From Sipunculus nudus (taxonomy: Eukaryota > Annelida > Sipuncula > Golfingiida > Sipunculidae): DNA of 64,000 nucleotides. Within the stretch, counting starts at the first letter, position 1; each line of letters opens with the position of its first letter. The position numbers and the translations under genes were made by a program. The stretch is taken from the NCBI GenBank assembly GCA_026874595.1, contig CM049314.1:52061812-52125811 (forward strand). The letters run 5' to 3'. The notes below the pieces were generated by a model that worked only from the letters and a program-made list of their open reading frames with translations, was not told the origin of the DNA and did no database searches. This document shows, piece by piece, positions 48,105 to 60,835 of this stretch.

Positions 48105-48252
48105 TATTTGATCATCACCAGATCGCAGGGCCATTTCCTCTTAGCCCTTCAAATGCTAATATATAAAAACAATAGAAATAAGTATATTAAAAATTACATT
48201 TGCTAAAATTTTACCAAATTCAGCTGAGTGCCATGACCCCTGGGTCCCTTGT
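48105..48252. repeat. 3'-end fragment of a family C/B-type repeat
   Basis: Matches 60705-60830 (CAGGGCCATTT, CTAATATAT-like, then CAGCTGAGTGCCATGACC). It ends CTGGGTCCCTTG just before the exon at 48286. Confidence 0.6.
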
Positions 48253-48285
48253 GTTGATAACAGCATGCTGTTTCATTTATTACAG

Positions 48286-48424
48286 TGTCATGATGAGTGG
48301 CTCTGGGTACCCAAGCCGAGACGGGGCCCAAGACGAAAAGCCTGCTGCTCCACCTCCTGGTCGATTGCTGAGTGCACAGAATACTCACATACCTGTTGTA
48401 CAGTCACAGCTGCAGACGTTTCAT
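48286..48424 (+). CDS. Probable host gene exon (139 bp), unrecognised protein
   Basis: Acceptor TTTATTACAG before and donor GTAAGA after. The frame from ATG 48290 or 48293 reads MMSGSGYPSRDG, then a proline/glutamine-rich segment ending VVQSQLQTFH at phase 0. Base composition is richer in GC than its surroundings. It joins in frame to the exon at 62466-62580. It may be the first coding exon, with an untranslated exon upstream, since TGTC precedes ATG inside the exon. Low-complexity Q/P/S/T composition would suit a transcription regulator, but I do not recognise the family. Confidence 0.6.
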
Positions 48425-49561
48425 GTAAGATAGTCTGCTACATTGTGTATAAATGTTATGGAGCATTCAGTATTATAAAGCACTTGTCCTTTAAAATTTT
48501 AAAAACGCATTTTGTATGTAAGTCTTGGGACCTTTTAGAAATGCAGGGTGGCAAAAGAATCTCTGATGCAAACTGTTCCAAGTTTTGTGTAATATTTGGC
48601 TAGATTTACTGGACAATGCTCAGCTGACAAAAGTTTTCATTACATAAATCATTACTCACATAATGAATGACAAAATGAAAGTTTTTCTTTTAAATACTTT
48701 ATTTTTGATTGATTTTGTGATTTTCTCTTGATAATTCTCTCAAGATTGTTCAAAATTCTTACACTTAAAGGAATCTTACTTATTTATCCAAGTTATTTTG
48801 TCATGTAAGTCTGTATCTGTCAGACCTAGGGCTAAAATCGTCTCCCTAAACTGGTGTGCCAGATTCTTAAATATGATTCCTAGGTTGTCCATGTTCAGAT
48901 AGTATCACCAGAGAGAATTCAGGGTTCTTATTAATTGAAAAAAAGAACATTCATAACTTTTAATTCAGACTTCATTATTTTGCATGAACCTTAAATTATT
49001 AAAACAGAACAACTCTACTTGCATGGACATTCATAATTTGCACCAGTTATGTGATTGTTGTATCTTATAAGTTAACAAGTTAATTATGGTTAGTTTGCAG
49101 GCTCTTCGACCCAGGTATTGATTTCCCTATCAGGGAGACTAAATTAATCAGGTTTATAACACCTTGCACATTATTAACTTGCAAACAGTGTATGATTATG
49201 TGCAGGCTGGTTGATAACAGTTCATCTTCTGAAACTACTGGCATCCTTGCTTAGGTGTAACAACTGATGGTTTTTCTTATTCATGTAATGAAAGCTAAGT
49301 TTCACTATCATTTATAGAATTGATAATCAACTGAAAATTTTATACTTTGTGCTTAAGGTTAATGCATGTTAGAAATCAAACTGATCAAGGGTGGTCATCA
49401 TGCATTTTGGTAAGATATGACCATTAAACAAGACGGTGGATAACTAACTTTTATGATGTACTGAAGTAAAATCAGTTAAGGAATATGATAAGCTGCAGAA
49501 TTGCAATAAAGTATAATTTGAAAACTTTTATTTATAAAAGAAGCCAGTAACATCCATTTTT

Positions 49562-52468
49562 AGCTCAGCTGACTGAAAGTCATCTGAGCTATATATATAG
49601 TGATCACTCTTTGTCCGTCGTCCGTCTGTCCGTCCGTTAACCAGGCACAAATCGTAACCGCTGAACCTAGAACCTTGTAACTTGGGATTCTGAGAGGTCC
49701 ATGAAAAATCTCCTTGGAAACCAGAAATTAGGTCTCTGTTACCCATAGCCTTTGAACTATGGGGCCCCAAAGTACCCCCCAGAAAAGTAAAAAATTTCAT
49801 ACAAAATCTTCAATATCTCATTAACTACTTGACTGATGGTCATGATTTTTGGCACACATATTGATCATGAGATGTTCCATCACTTCCTGCAGACTGGTGG
49901 CGCCACCTGTATTTTTCGATTTTTTACAATTTTTTTTCTCTATTTTTGAGACCTTTAAAAATGTGAACATCTGTTAACAAGGCACAAATCGTAAAGCCTA
50001 GACCTAGAATCTTAATTCTTGATACACTGAGAGGTCCATGAAAAATCTTCTTGGAAACCAGAAATAAGGTCTCTGTTACCCATATCCTTCGAGCTATGGG
50101 GCCCCAAAGTACCCCCCAGAATAGTAAAAAATTTCATACAAAATCTTCAATATCTCATTAACTACTTGACTGATGGTCATGATTTTTGGCACACATATTG
50201 ATCATGAGATGTTCCATCACTTCCTGCAGACTGGTGGCGCCACCTGTATTTTTCGATTTTTTACAATTTTTTTTCTCTATTTTTGAGACCTTTAAAAATG
50301 TGAACATCTGTTAACAAGGCACAAATCGTAAAGCCTAGACCTAGAATCTTAATTCTTGATACACTGAGAGGTCCATGAAAAATCTTCTTGGAAACCAGAA
50401 ATAAGGTCTCTGTTACCCATATCCTTCGAGCTATGGGGCCCCAAAGTACCCCCCAGAAAAGTCAAAAAATTTCATACAAAAACTTCAATATCTCATTAAC
50501 TACTTGACTGATGGTCATGATTTTTGGCATACATATTGATCATGAGATGTTCCATAAGTTCCTGCAGACTGGTGGCGCCACCTGAATTTTTCGATTTTTT
50601 ACTAATTTAAAAATGTGAACAGCTGTTAACCGGGCACAAATCATAAAGACTGGACCTAGAATCTTCATTCTTGACACACTGAGAGGTCCATAAAAAGTCT
50701 CTATGGAAACCTGAAATAAGGTCTCTGTTACCCATATCCTTTGAGCTATGGGGGGCTCCCAATAACCCCCCAGAATAATGGAAAATTTGATAAAAACAAA
50801 CTGCAACATCTCAATAACTACAACACTGATGGTCATGATTTTTGGCATACATATTGATCAAGAGGTGTTTCATCAGTACCTGCAGACTGGTGGTGCCACC
50901 TGTATTTTTTCAAATTTTCACAATTTTTTTTTCTCTATCTTCGAGACCTTTCAGGATGTAGTTATCTGTCAACAGGGTACAAATCGTAAGGACTGGACCT
51001 AGAATCTTCATTGTTGACACACAGGTGTCTCCATGGACACCTGAAATTAGGTCTCTGTTACCCATATCCTTTGAGCTATGGCACTCCAAAATACAGCTCA
51101 GAATAATGGAAAATTTGATACAAAAGCTGAAGTATCTGAACAACTAATGCAGAGTTCACCATAATTGTTTTCATGGATATTGATGTTTGTAAGTGTTTTT
51201 ATTAGTTTCTGCAGACTGGTGCACTCATATCTCGGCAGTGGTTTGACATATCTGCCTAAAATTTTGCAGTTTTATACATCCTGGATAGCTTTCTTGATTT
51301 TATGACAGGTGGCACCACCTACATTCACGTTCACGCTGATGACATCCAAGCTCATATCTCGGGAACCGTTTTACCGATCGGGCCAAAATTTTGCATGTGT
51401 ATAGATCTAACATAGCTCTTTATCATACACAAAACTGGTGGCACCACCTGCAACCATTTTTGCACAGCGTCTGTCTGTTTGTCTGCTGTGCAATAAAGTC
51501 ACTCACATCTTGGCAGTGGTTTGACATATCTGCCTAAAATTTTGCAGTTTTATACATCCTGGATAGCTTTCTTGATTTTATGACAGGTGGCACCACCTAC
51601 ATTCATGTTCACGCTGATGACATCCAAGCTCATATCTCGGGAACCGTTTTACCGATCGGGCCAAAATTTTGCATGTGTATAGATCTAACATAGCTCTTTA
51701 TCATACACAAAACTGGAGGGGCCACCTGCAACCATTTTTGCACATTTTGCACAGCGTCTGTCTGTTGGTCTGCCGTGGCCTAAAATCACTCATTTCTCTG
51801 TAGTGGTTTGACATAACTGCCTAAAATTTTGCAGGTTTATACATCCTGGATAGCTTTCTTGATTTTATGACAGGTGGCGCCACCTACATTCTAGTTAACG
51901 CTGCACACATCCAAGCTAATATCTCAGGAACCATTTGACCGATTGGGCAAAAATTGTGCTTGTGTTTAGATCTCACATAGGTCTTTATCATACAAAAGAC
52001 TGCAACCATTTTTGCACAGCGTCTGTCTGTTTGTCTGCCGTGGGCTAAAATCACTCATATCCATGTAGTGGTTTGACTTTTCTGCCTAAAATTTTGCATA
52101 TGTATACAACTTGGACAGCTTTCTGGATTTGTGGTAGGTTGCACAACCTACATACACAGTTAGGCTGCAGACATCCATGCTAATATGCAACATACCTCAC
52201 TCTGTTTCCCCTTGCCACTCAATCCATGCCTCACTTCACTCTGATTTTGGCAGATACACGTAGTCACTTGTCGGCTACCCGTATTCTAGTTTTTAAAGTT
52301 TACAAATTTTTCTCTATTTTTCAGATATATAAATACAGACTAAATCTTGGCCTGTTGGTTAATCTGTTTGATGCTTCAGTTGAATGGGTATCTACCATTC
52401 TGATGATAAAATTTCCTTTTGTGAATCTCTTCCCAGTCAGCTGAGCGTCATGACCCATGGGTCACTTG
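49562..52468 (+). mobile_element. Family A long non-coding repeat, copy 2 (most complete)
   Basis: Follows five T. Left end AGCTCAGCTGACTGAAAGTC then AGCTGAG-complement, forming a hairpin, then the GTCCGTC-rich stretch. Five tandem units of about 340 bp follow (about 49645-51100), each with ATTGATCATGAGATGTT and ending in a GGTGGCGCCACC palindrome. About four units of a different ~290-bp repeat come next (51225-52170, GACAGGTGGCACCACCTAC). The right end is GTCATGACCCATGGGTCACTTG, itself palindromic, followed by TTT. No protein is encoded. The T-run target and terminal hairpins suggest a Helentron-like non-autonomous element, unproven. Confidence 0.8.
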
Positions 52469-52732
52469 TTTGATGAAATAAAGGAATTTTACTACGAAAA
52501 CAGAAAAATATATTGTCAAAATTCATATATAATAAAACTAAATACCTGGCAGAAATGACCAGAATTCATCACTCCTCTGCAGGAATAAAATAAAATTTAC
52601 AAAAACTAGAATTGATTTCTTATTTTACTTTGGCCTGTGAATCACTTATACTATATGATAAATTATCACCAACAAAAAATATGACGTCACCACAGATCTA
52701 AGAAGTCAAACAGTAGTTTCTGTATTTCAAGA

Positions 52733-52912
52733 AGTGTTTGTAGTTTTTCTGAGTCTGTATCTGGTAATGTTGCTGTGTTTGTAGTTATTCTGAGCCTGTA
52801 TCTGGAAATTTTGCTGTGTTTGTAGTTACTCTGAGCCTGTATCTGGTAATGTTGCTGTGTTTGTAGTTATTCTGAGCCTGTGTCTGGTAATGTTGCTGTG
52901 TTTGTAGTTTTT
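52733..52912. repeat. 41-bp minisatellite, left part
   Basis: About four copies of TTTGTAGTTATTCTGAGCCT plus GTATCTGGTAATGTTGCTGTG. It stops where family B begins; the same array resumes at 60836. Confidence 0.9.
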
Positions 52913-55900
52913 AGCTCAGCTGACTATAAGTCATCTGAGCTATAGTCGTGGTCCATTGTCTGTCGTCCGTCCATCCGTCCGTAGATGTGGCACGTTTTGA
53001 AACTGTAAGACCTAGGAATCCAAAATTCGGCATAATGTTAGCTGTCCCCAAGATCTCCTACTAAGCCGAAAACTGGGTCTTTGCAACTTTGTTCCTTTGA
53101 GAAATTAAGGAAAAACCTCAATTTTTTTTATTAAACACCTATTTTCACACTTCAGGACTGCATAATATCAAAACTATTCTTCTGTTTTTCCTCATATTTA
53201 CCATAAATATTCCCCTATATAGTTCCTATGTACATGCCAGAAATTATGTTTGCATTTTATAATTTAAAAAAGTTATGGGCCCAAACATAATGCATTTTGT
53301 AAAAAATCAGGAAAGATATTTGATCACTTAACACAAAACATGTTAAAGCTATGGACTTTTTTTCCAGTAATATAACTTTATTCAATCAAAATTAAATTAT
53401 ATACCCAAAATTAGATCAAAATCTTTTAAAATTTTTGAAATATTAACAAAAATAAAAACTTGGTACCTTAAATTTTGCCAAACTTTGACCATGGCACGTT
53501 TTTTTCCTGTAAGTACTGTGGATTTAATTTTCACAGCTTGTTTTTGATAGCATTTTGTCTGTTAACACCAAAAATTTGAAACCAGTTTATCAAAAACTGT
53601 AGATTTTATTCAAGTTTTCAAGCACCATGTAACATATTGTTTACATCAAGCTAGTGTTATGCAGTTTGCAAGAGCTCAGCTCCCCAGCTTCAGCTCTCAG
53701 TTCCTAAAATTTGGCATACAATTAGATGTCTCCAAAATCCCCTACCATGCCAAGAATTTGGTCACTAGGACTTAATACCTTTGAGATATTAATGAAAAAC
53801 TTCTTTTTTCCATTAAAAACCCATTGTTACACTTCAAGACTGCCTAATATCAAAACCACTGATCTGACTTTAAACATATATAATATACATATTTTTCTAT
53901 ACATTCTCTATGCACATGCCAGAAATGATGTCAGTATTGGGTAATGGATTTAAGTTATGGGCCCAAACATAATGCACTTTGTAAAAAATCAAGAAATATA
54001 TTTACTCCCTTAACAAAAGGATTGCTGAAGCTAGAGATTTTTTGTCAGGGATGTAACATTATTTTATCAAGATTCAATTGAATACCCTTCAATAGTTCTG
54101 AATTTTTCAAATTTTATAAGTTATTAGTATAAATATAAAATTAGTAGCTTAAATTTTGCCAAACTTTGACCATGGCACATTTGTTTCCTGTGAGCACTGT
54201 TGATATAATTTTCATATCATGCACACATAAGGATTTCAGCTTTTTATTTTAGAAAGCTGAAAGAAATTGGCCAAAAATTGTAGCTTTTATTAATGTTTTT
54301 ATGAGACCATGTCAGACCTTAGCTCTCCCCAGCCCCTCTTGAGTCACCTGTATGTTGACCTTGTTGACCTTTCATCAAATTATGCACGCTTTACGCGAGG
54401 CATACACTGGGGCAGCCAGGCAGCTTATGGCCAGCCACAGTTGATCCATGTGTCCAACCCAACTCGTCTAGTAGTTTTAACTAACAACATAACAAATAAA
54501 CAATAAATTAATAAATTTTTATTGGTTTTTAATAACAAATTAAATAAAAATGGAAAAGGAATTTGTTAGTTGATAATAACAGGAAATTAACTTGCAGTTA
54601 CTGATGATATAAGAATCTTATATTGCTTGATAGAATGTCACGTATTCCAAATAACACCATGCAGTCACCTATGGTATTTTTCAGTTCAATTTTAATGATA
54701 AAAAAATAAATCATATTATTATTTATTACTAATCATTAGAGATCATATGAAGGAAATTAATGATAGACAAAGATGCAGTTGATTATATTAATCTAGATTC
54801 CTGCAGTGTCTAGTGTGTACATTGATGTGAAATTAGTCCAAAATGAATATATTACATTTATTTTTTTTTAATGTGAATAAAGACATAAAACCAGGTACTT
54901 ATGATCATTATTTAAATGTGTGAATTTTGTATATTTTGGATTCTCAACATCATTGTTTGGTGAAAACTGAATAAATACCAGACATGGTGCGAATACTTTG
55001 CAAATGTATTTGAATACAAATATGAATATGTACTCTATTATAAAATTTCTTGCATAAGAATGGGAATTAAGGTAAAAATGAAAGTATATGAATACCAGTG
55101 CAAATACTTTCAAAATTTATTCATGAATGCATTCATGAATATATTCTTTGATATTATTTTAATAATCATTTCAGTTGTATTTTATTTTTAAAAATCATAC
55201 GATTCTCTTATTATTTTTAATAAAAATTATATTTGAGACAATTTGTAATTATTTATTAATAAATAGTTAAACTCTTATATTATATGTTCTGCTTATAAGT
55301 TATATGGCCAAGTCAAAATCTGTGTGACAATAGCACTTCATTTATTGATAAAATAAATGAAATCAATCCTCTTCCCTGTCTTCAAAGATACTATCAAAAT
55401 CATACATAAGCTAAACACCCACAACTCATAATACAGCTTATATTTATTTCCACACAAAACAAGCATGTGCCTCATTTCTAAATCATATTTTTTAGCTCAG
55501 CTGACTGAAAGTCATCTGAGCTATAGCGATCACTCTTTGTCCGTCATCCGTCTGTCCGTCTGTCCGTCCGTTAACCAGGCACAAATCGTAACCGCTGGAC
55601 CTAGAACCTTGTAACTTGGGATTCTGAGAGGTCCATAAAAAATCTCCTTGGAAACCAGAAATTAGGTCTCTGTTACCCATATCCTTCGAGCTATGTGGCC
55701 CCAAAGTACCCCCCAGAAAAGTCAAAAATTTCATACAAAAACTTCAATATCTCATTAACTACTTGACTGATGGTCATGATTTTTGGCATACATATTGATC
55801 ATGAGATGTTACATCACTTCCTGCAGACTGGTAGCGCCACCTGTATTTTTCGATTTTTTACGAATTTTTTTCTCTATTTTTGAGACCTTTTAAAATGTGA

Positions 55901-58900
55901 ACATCTGTTAACAAGGCACAAATCAAAAAGACTGGACTTAGAATCTTAATTCTTGACACACTGAGAGGTCCATGAAAAATCTCCTTGGAAACCAGAAATT
56001 AGGTCTCTGTTACCCATATCCTTCGAGCTATGGGGCCCCAAAGTACCCCCCAGAATAGTAAAAAATTTCATACAAAAACTTCAATATTTCAATAACTACA
56101 TCACTGATGGTCTTCATTTTTGGCATACATATTGATCATGAGATGTTCGATCAGTTCCTGCAGACTGGTGGCGCCACCTGTACTGTTTGATTTTTTACGA
56201 TTTTTTCCTCTATTTTTGAGACCTTTGAGGATGGTGTCATCTGTTAGCGTGGCACAAATCGTAACGACTGGACCTAGAATCTTCATTTTCAACACACTGA
56301 GAGACCTATGAAAAGTCTCCATGGAAACCAGAAATTAGGTCTCTGTTTCCCATATCCTTCGAGCTATGGGGCCCAAAATTACCCCCCAGAATAGTCAAAA
56401 ATTTCATACAAAAACTTCAATATCTCATTAACTACATCACTGATGGTCATGATTTCGACATACATATTGATCATGAGATGTTTCATCAGTTTGTGCAGAC
56501 TGGTGGCGCCACCTGTATTTTTCAATGTTCACGAATTGTTTTCTTCATTTTTGAGACCTTTAAGGATGTAGTTTTCTTTCAACAGGGTACAAATCGTAAC
56601 GACTGGACCTAGAATCTTCGTTCTTGACACACAGGTAGACCCATGATAAGTCTCCATGGAAACCTGAAATTTGGTCTCTGTTACCCATATCCTTTGAGCT
56701 ATGGCACTCCAAAGTACAGCTCAGAATAATGGAAAATTTGATACAAAAGCTAAAGTATCTAAACAACTAATGCAGAGATAACCATAATTGTTTGCATGGA
56801 TATTGATCATGGAGTGTTTCATAAGTTTCTGCAGACTGGTGGCACCACCTATATTTGTTCGTTTTTTTTTACGAAATTTTACTGTATTTTTGAGACCTTT
56901 AAAGATATGAACATCTGTTAACAGGGCACAAATCATAAAAACTGGACCAAGAATCTTCATTCTTGACACACAGGGAGACCCATGAAAAGTCTCCATGGAA
57001 ACTTGAAATAAGGTCTCTGTTACCCATATTTTTTAAGCTGTATGGGTCCAAAATACCCCCCCCCCCCCCAGAATAATGGAAAATTTGATACAAAAACTGC
57101 AGTATTTCAATAACTACAACACTGATGGTCATGATTTTTGGCCTACATATTGATCATGAGCTGTTCCATCAGTTTCTGCAGACTGGGTGTGCCACCTCTA
57201 TTTTTTTTCAAATTTTTACAAATTTTTTTCTTTTTTTGAGACCTTTAAAGATGTGGTTATCTGTCAACAGGGTACAAATCGCAAAAACTGGACCTAGAAT
57301 CTTCATTCTTGTCATGCAAGGAGGCCCATGAAAGGTGCCTGTGGAAACTTGAAATTAGGTCTCTGTTACCCATATCCTTCAAGCTATAGGACTCCGAAGT
57401 ATCCCTCAGAATAATGGACAATTTGATACAAAAACTGAAGTATCTGAACAACTAATGCAGAGATCACCATGATTTTTTGCATGGATATTGACCATTAAGT
57501 GTTTTTATTAGTTTCTGCAGACTGGTGGAGCCACCTGTATTTTTGTATCCGCCAAGACGAAGTTTTGCAGATACTATGTTTTTGACCGAGTTCCTCCACC
57601 GCGGCGGCGTTCGTTTCCAGAGAGCTCCTCGGAGACAAATGGACCGATTTTTCCCAAACTTACACCTATTATCGGGTCACATGTGAACTGGTGCCTAACC
57701 AATTTGCGTTGACCTCTGACCTTTCCTCTCTATCCAGTGTCCATTTGTGGGTCTGTTTCCACTCATAAACCCTCATATCTCGGGAACCGTTTGACCGATC
57801 AGGAAATAAAATTGATACAAATGTAGCCCTTGGATTGCTTTATAACATACACAAAAAATGGTGGCGCCACCTGTAACCATGTTTACACAGTGTCCATCTG
57901 TTCATCTGCCTTGGGTTAAAATCACTCATATCTCTGCAGTGAATTGACTAATTCACCTGAAATTCGTCATGCGTATACATCCAGGATAGCTTTCTTGATT
58001 TTTTGACAGGTGGCAACAACGTTCACGTTCACGCTGATGACATCCAAGCTTATATCTTGGGAACCGTTTGACCGATCAGGAAATAAAATTTATACAAATG
58101 TAGCCCTTTGATAGCTCTGTAACATACACAAAAAATGGTGGCGCCACCTATAACAATGTTTGCACAGCGTCTGTCTGTTAGTCTGCCGTGGCCTAAAATC
58201 ACTCATTTCTCTGTAGTGGTTCGACATAACTGCCTAAAATTTTGCAGGTTTATACATCGTGGACAGCTTTCTTGATTTTATGACAGGTGGCGCCACCTAC
58301 ATTCTAGTTAACGCTGCACACATCCAAGCTCATATCTCAGGAACCATTTGACCGATTGGGCCAAAATTGTGCATGTGTTTAGATCTCACTGGAGGGGTTA
58401 CCTGCAAAGATTTTTGCACAGCGTCTGTCTGTTTGTCTGCCATGGGCAAAAATCGCTCATATACATGTAGTGGTTTGACTTTTCTGCCTAAAATTTTGCA
58501 GGTGTATACAACTTGGACAGCTTTCTGGATTTGTGGTAGGTGGCACAACCTACATACACATTTAAGCTGCAGACATCCATGCTAATATGCAACATACCTC
58601 ACTCTATTTCCCCTTGCCACTCAATCCATGCCTCACTATCCGATTTCGGCAGATACATGTAGTCACTAGTCGGTTACCCATATTCTAGTTTTAAAAGTTT
58701 ACACATTTTTCTCTATTTTTGAGATATATAAATACAGACTAAATCTTGGCCTGTTGGTTAATCTGTTTGATGCTTCAGTTGAATGGGTATATACTACCAT
58801 TCTGATGATAAAATTTCCTTTGCGAATCTCTTCCCAGTCAGCTGAGCGTCATGACCCATGGGTCACTTGTTTATCATATATAACAGCTGAGTGCTGTGAC

Positions 58901-58914
58901 TCATGGGTCCTTTG
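52913..58914 (+). mobile_element. Family B long non-coding repeat, copy 2, with nested family A
   Basis: Starts AGCTCAGCTGACTATAAGTC after a T-run inside the 41-bp minisatellite, with internal sequence matching the inverted copy at 30886-33442. Interrupted at 55494 by family A. An end-like sequence CTGTGACTCATGGGTCC lies at about 58895-58910, after which B-like internal sequence continues, so the true right end is uncertain. The stretch about 54230-55490 is AT-rich and unassigned. Confidence 0.7.
55494..58869 (+). mobile_element. Family A long non-coding repeat, copy 3
   Basis: Same architecture as 49562-52468: six units of about 340 bp (from about 55580), then the second repeat type. A hairpin-starting insert (GTATCCGCCAAGACG) lies at about 57546. 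Ends CATGACCCATGGGTCACTTG then TTT. A unit near 57055 shows an expanded poly-C tract where other units have six C. It sits inside family B sequence (AATCATAT before, ATCATATATAACAGCTGAG after). Confidence 0.8.
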
Positions 58915-59670
58915 TTTCCTGTAAGTAATGTGGATTCAATTTTCACAGCATGTGCACACAAGCATTTAATCTATTTAAATCTGAAATTTGAAAATAAAAG
59001 CTGCAAACTTAGGCTAGTTATTAATTTTTTTTTGGAGGCTCTTGTTGTATTCCCTTACATTGTCAAGCAGTCCATTTTGGTCACTGTAGGTCATTCAGTG
59101 CAGCTCTCTATGCTCCCCAGGCTGTTGTTATGTAATCCCATCACTAGGGCAAGCCCTCTCTCCCCTGAGGTGAGCTTGATCAGGCTGTCTGCAGTTAATA
59201 CCATACCACAGGGAGCCTTTTTCTCTCCCCCCCCCATATTCTGTTGACAGACCTGTACTATGAACTAGATGAATCTTAAAATTAACATTTTTTTCAGCAA
59301 CGAGCAGTAACAACTGAGACCCCTCCCCCCACCCACCCCTTCAATACACAGGACTAATAAACAAGATAGATCTTATAATTTTAATGTTAAATAAATTCTT
59401 ATTGATGAGACTTGGACAATTTTGATATTTTTAAAGAAAAAAAATTCAGGAATTTAATCCTAATATTCAAATGTGATAAAATATTAGGATCTAATGTAAG
59501 TGCTAACTGACAAGATTTAAGAAGATATAAATACTTTGAAGCATTTCATTCATATCTCTTAAAGTTGGCGGGGCCTAGGTGTGAATAACACTGTTAACTG
59601 AGTATCAAAATTAGGAATATTGGTCAAAATTTGTGGGATTAATTTTTAACTCATATGGGGCCATATATTT
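58915..59670. other. Repeat remnants, no gene
   Basis: Begins with sequence related to the family B interior (CCTGTAAGTAATGTGGATTC). The rest is unassigned, with CCACCCACCCC-type simple sequence near 59320. Confidence 0.45.
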
Positions 59671-60830
59671 GTATCCCCAGACAAAGTCGGGGGATACTGT
59701 TTTCATACCGGTCCCGCCGCCGCATATAAATCTTGTTGGTGTGATAACTCAAAAAATATTTCACGGATCTTTACCAAACTTGGTATATGTATAGATATGG
59801 GTGAGAGGAAGACGCCTGTTAAAAATGAGGTCATGACCTTAACTAGGAGAGTGTCCTTTACCTTGAATAGGTCCAATTTTGGGGAAAATCACACATATTC
59901 TTAAATATCTCAAGAAATCTTGCATGGATTGATCCAAAAAGCAAGTTGATGGAAGATCATGGATAGGGTTGTCATGTTCCAGAAACTGGTGGCGCCACCT
60001 ATTATTCTTTACTTGTTTTCATGCCGTTTAATACCCCCAAAATTGCTACTTAACAGTACTGTGAGCATTATAAGTCAAAAACTAATGGACAGATTTCTTT
60101 TATATTATGCATATACATAGATATGGGTTATCGGACGATGTTTATTTAAATTGGGGTCATGACCTTTCCTATGAGAGTGGCCTTGACCATGAATATTGCC
60201 ATATATGGTGAAATTCACACAAAATCATTAATATCTCAATAAGGGATGCATGGATTGGTCCAAAAATCAACTTGACTGAAGATCTTGGATAGTAATGTCA
60301 TGTACTGGAAACAGGTGGCGCCACCTGTTATTCTTTACTTGTTTTCGGGCCTTTTAATACCCCCAACATTGCCACTTTACAGTACTGTGAGCATTAAAAG
60401 TCAGAAACTAATGGACAGATTTCTTTCATATTATGCATATACATAGACATGGGTTATGGGATGATGTATATATAAATTGGGGTCATGACCTTTCCTATTA
60501 GAGTGGCCTTGACCTTGAATATTGCCATATATGGTGAAAATCGCACAAAATCATTAATATCTCAATAAGGGATGCATTGATTGGTCCAAAAATCAACTTG
60601 ACCGAAGATCTTGGATAGTTTTGTCATGTACCGGAAACTGGTAGCGCCATCACTAAATGGTTTAGCTCAAGTCCATTATTCTATAATTTACAGAGTTTCA
60701 TTTTAGCAGGGCCATTTTCTCATAGCTTTTCTAATGATAATACACATGAAAAACCATAAGAAATAAAAATATTTTGCAGTTACTAATATTTTCCAAAATT
60801 CAGCTGAGCATTGTGACCCTTGGGTCCCTT
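59671..60830 (+). mobile_element. Family C long non-coding repeat
   Basis: Begins with a hairpin, GTATCCCC...GGGGGATAC (59671-59697), after a T-run. It contains about three diverged units of about 330 bp, each with GGTGGCGCCACC or a close variant. It ends TCAGCTGAGCATTGTGACCC then TTGGGTCCCTT, an end shared with family B. The minisatellite resumes directly after. Confidence 0.7.
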
Positions 60831-60835
60831 CTTCT

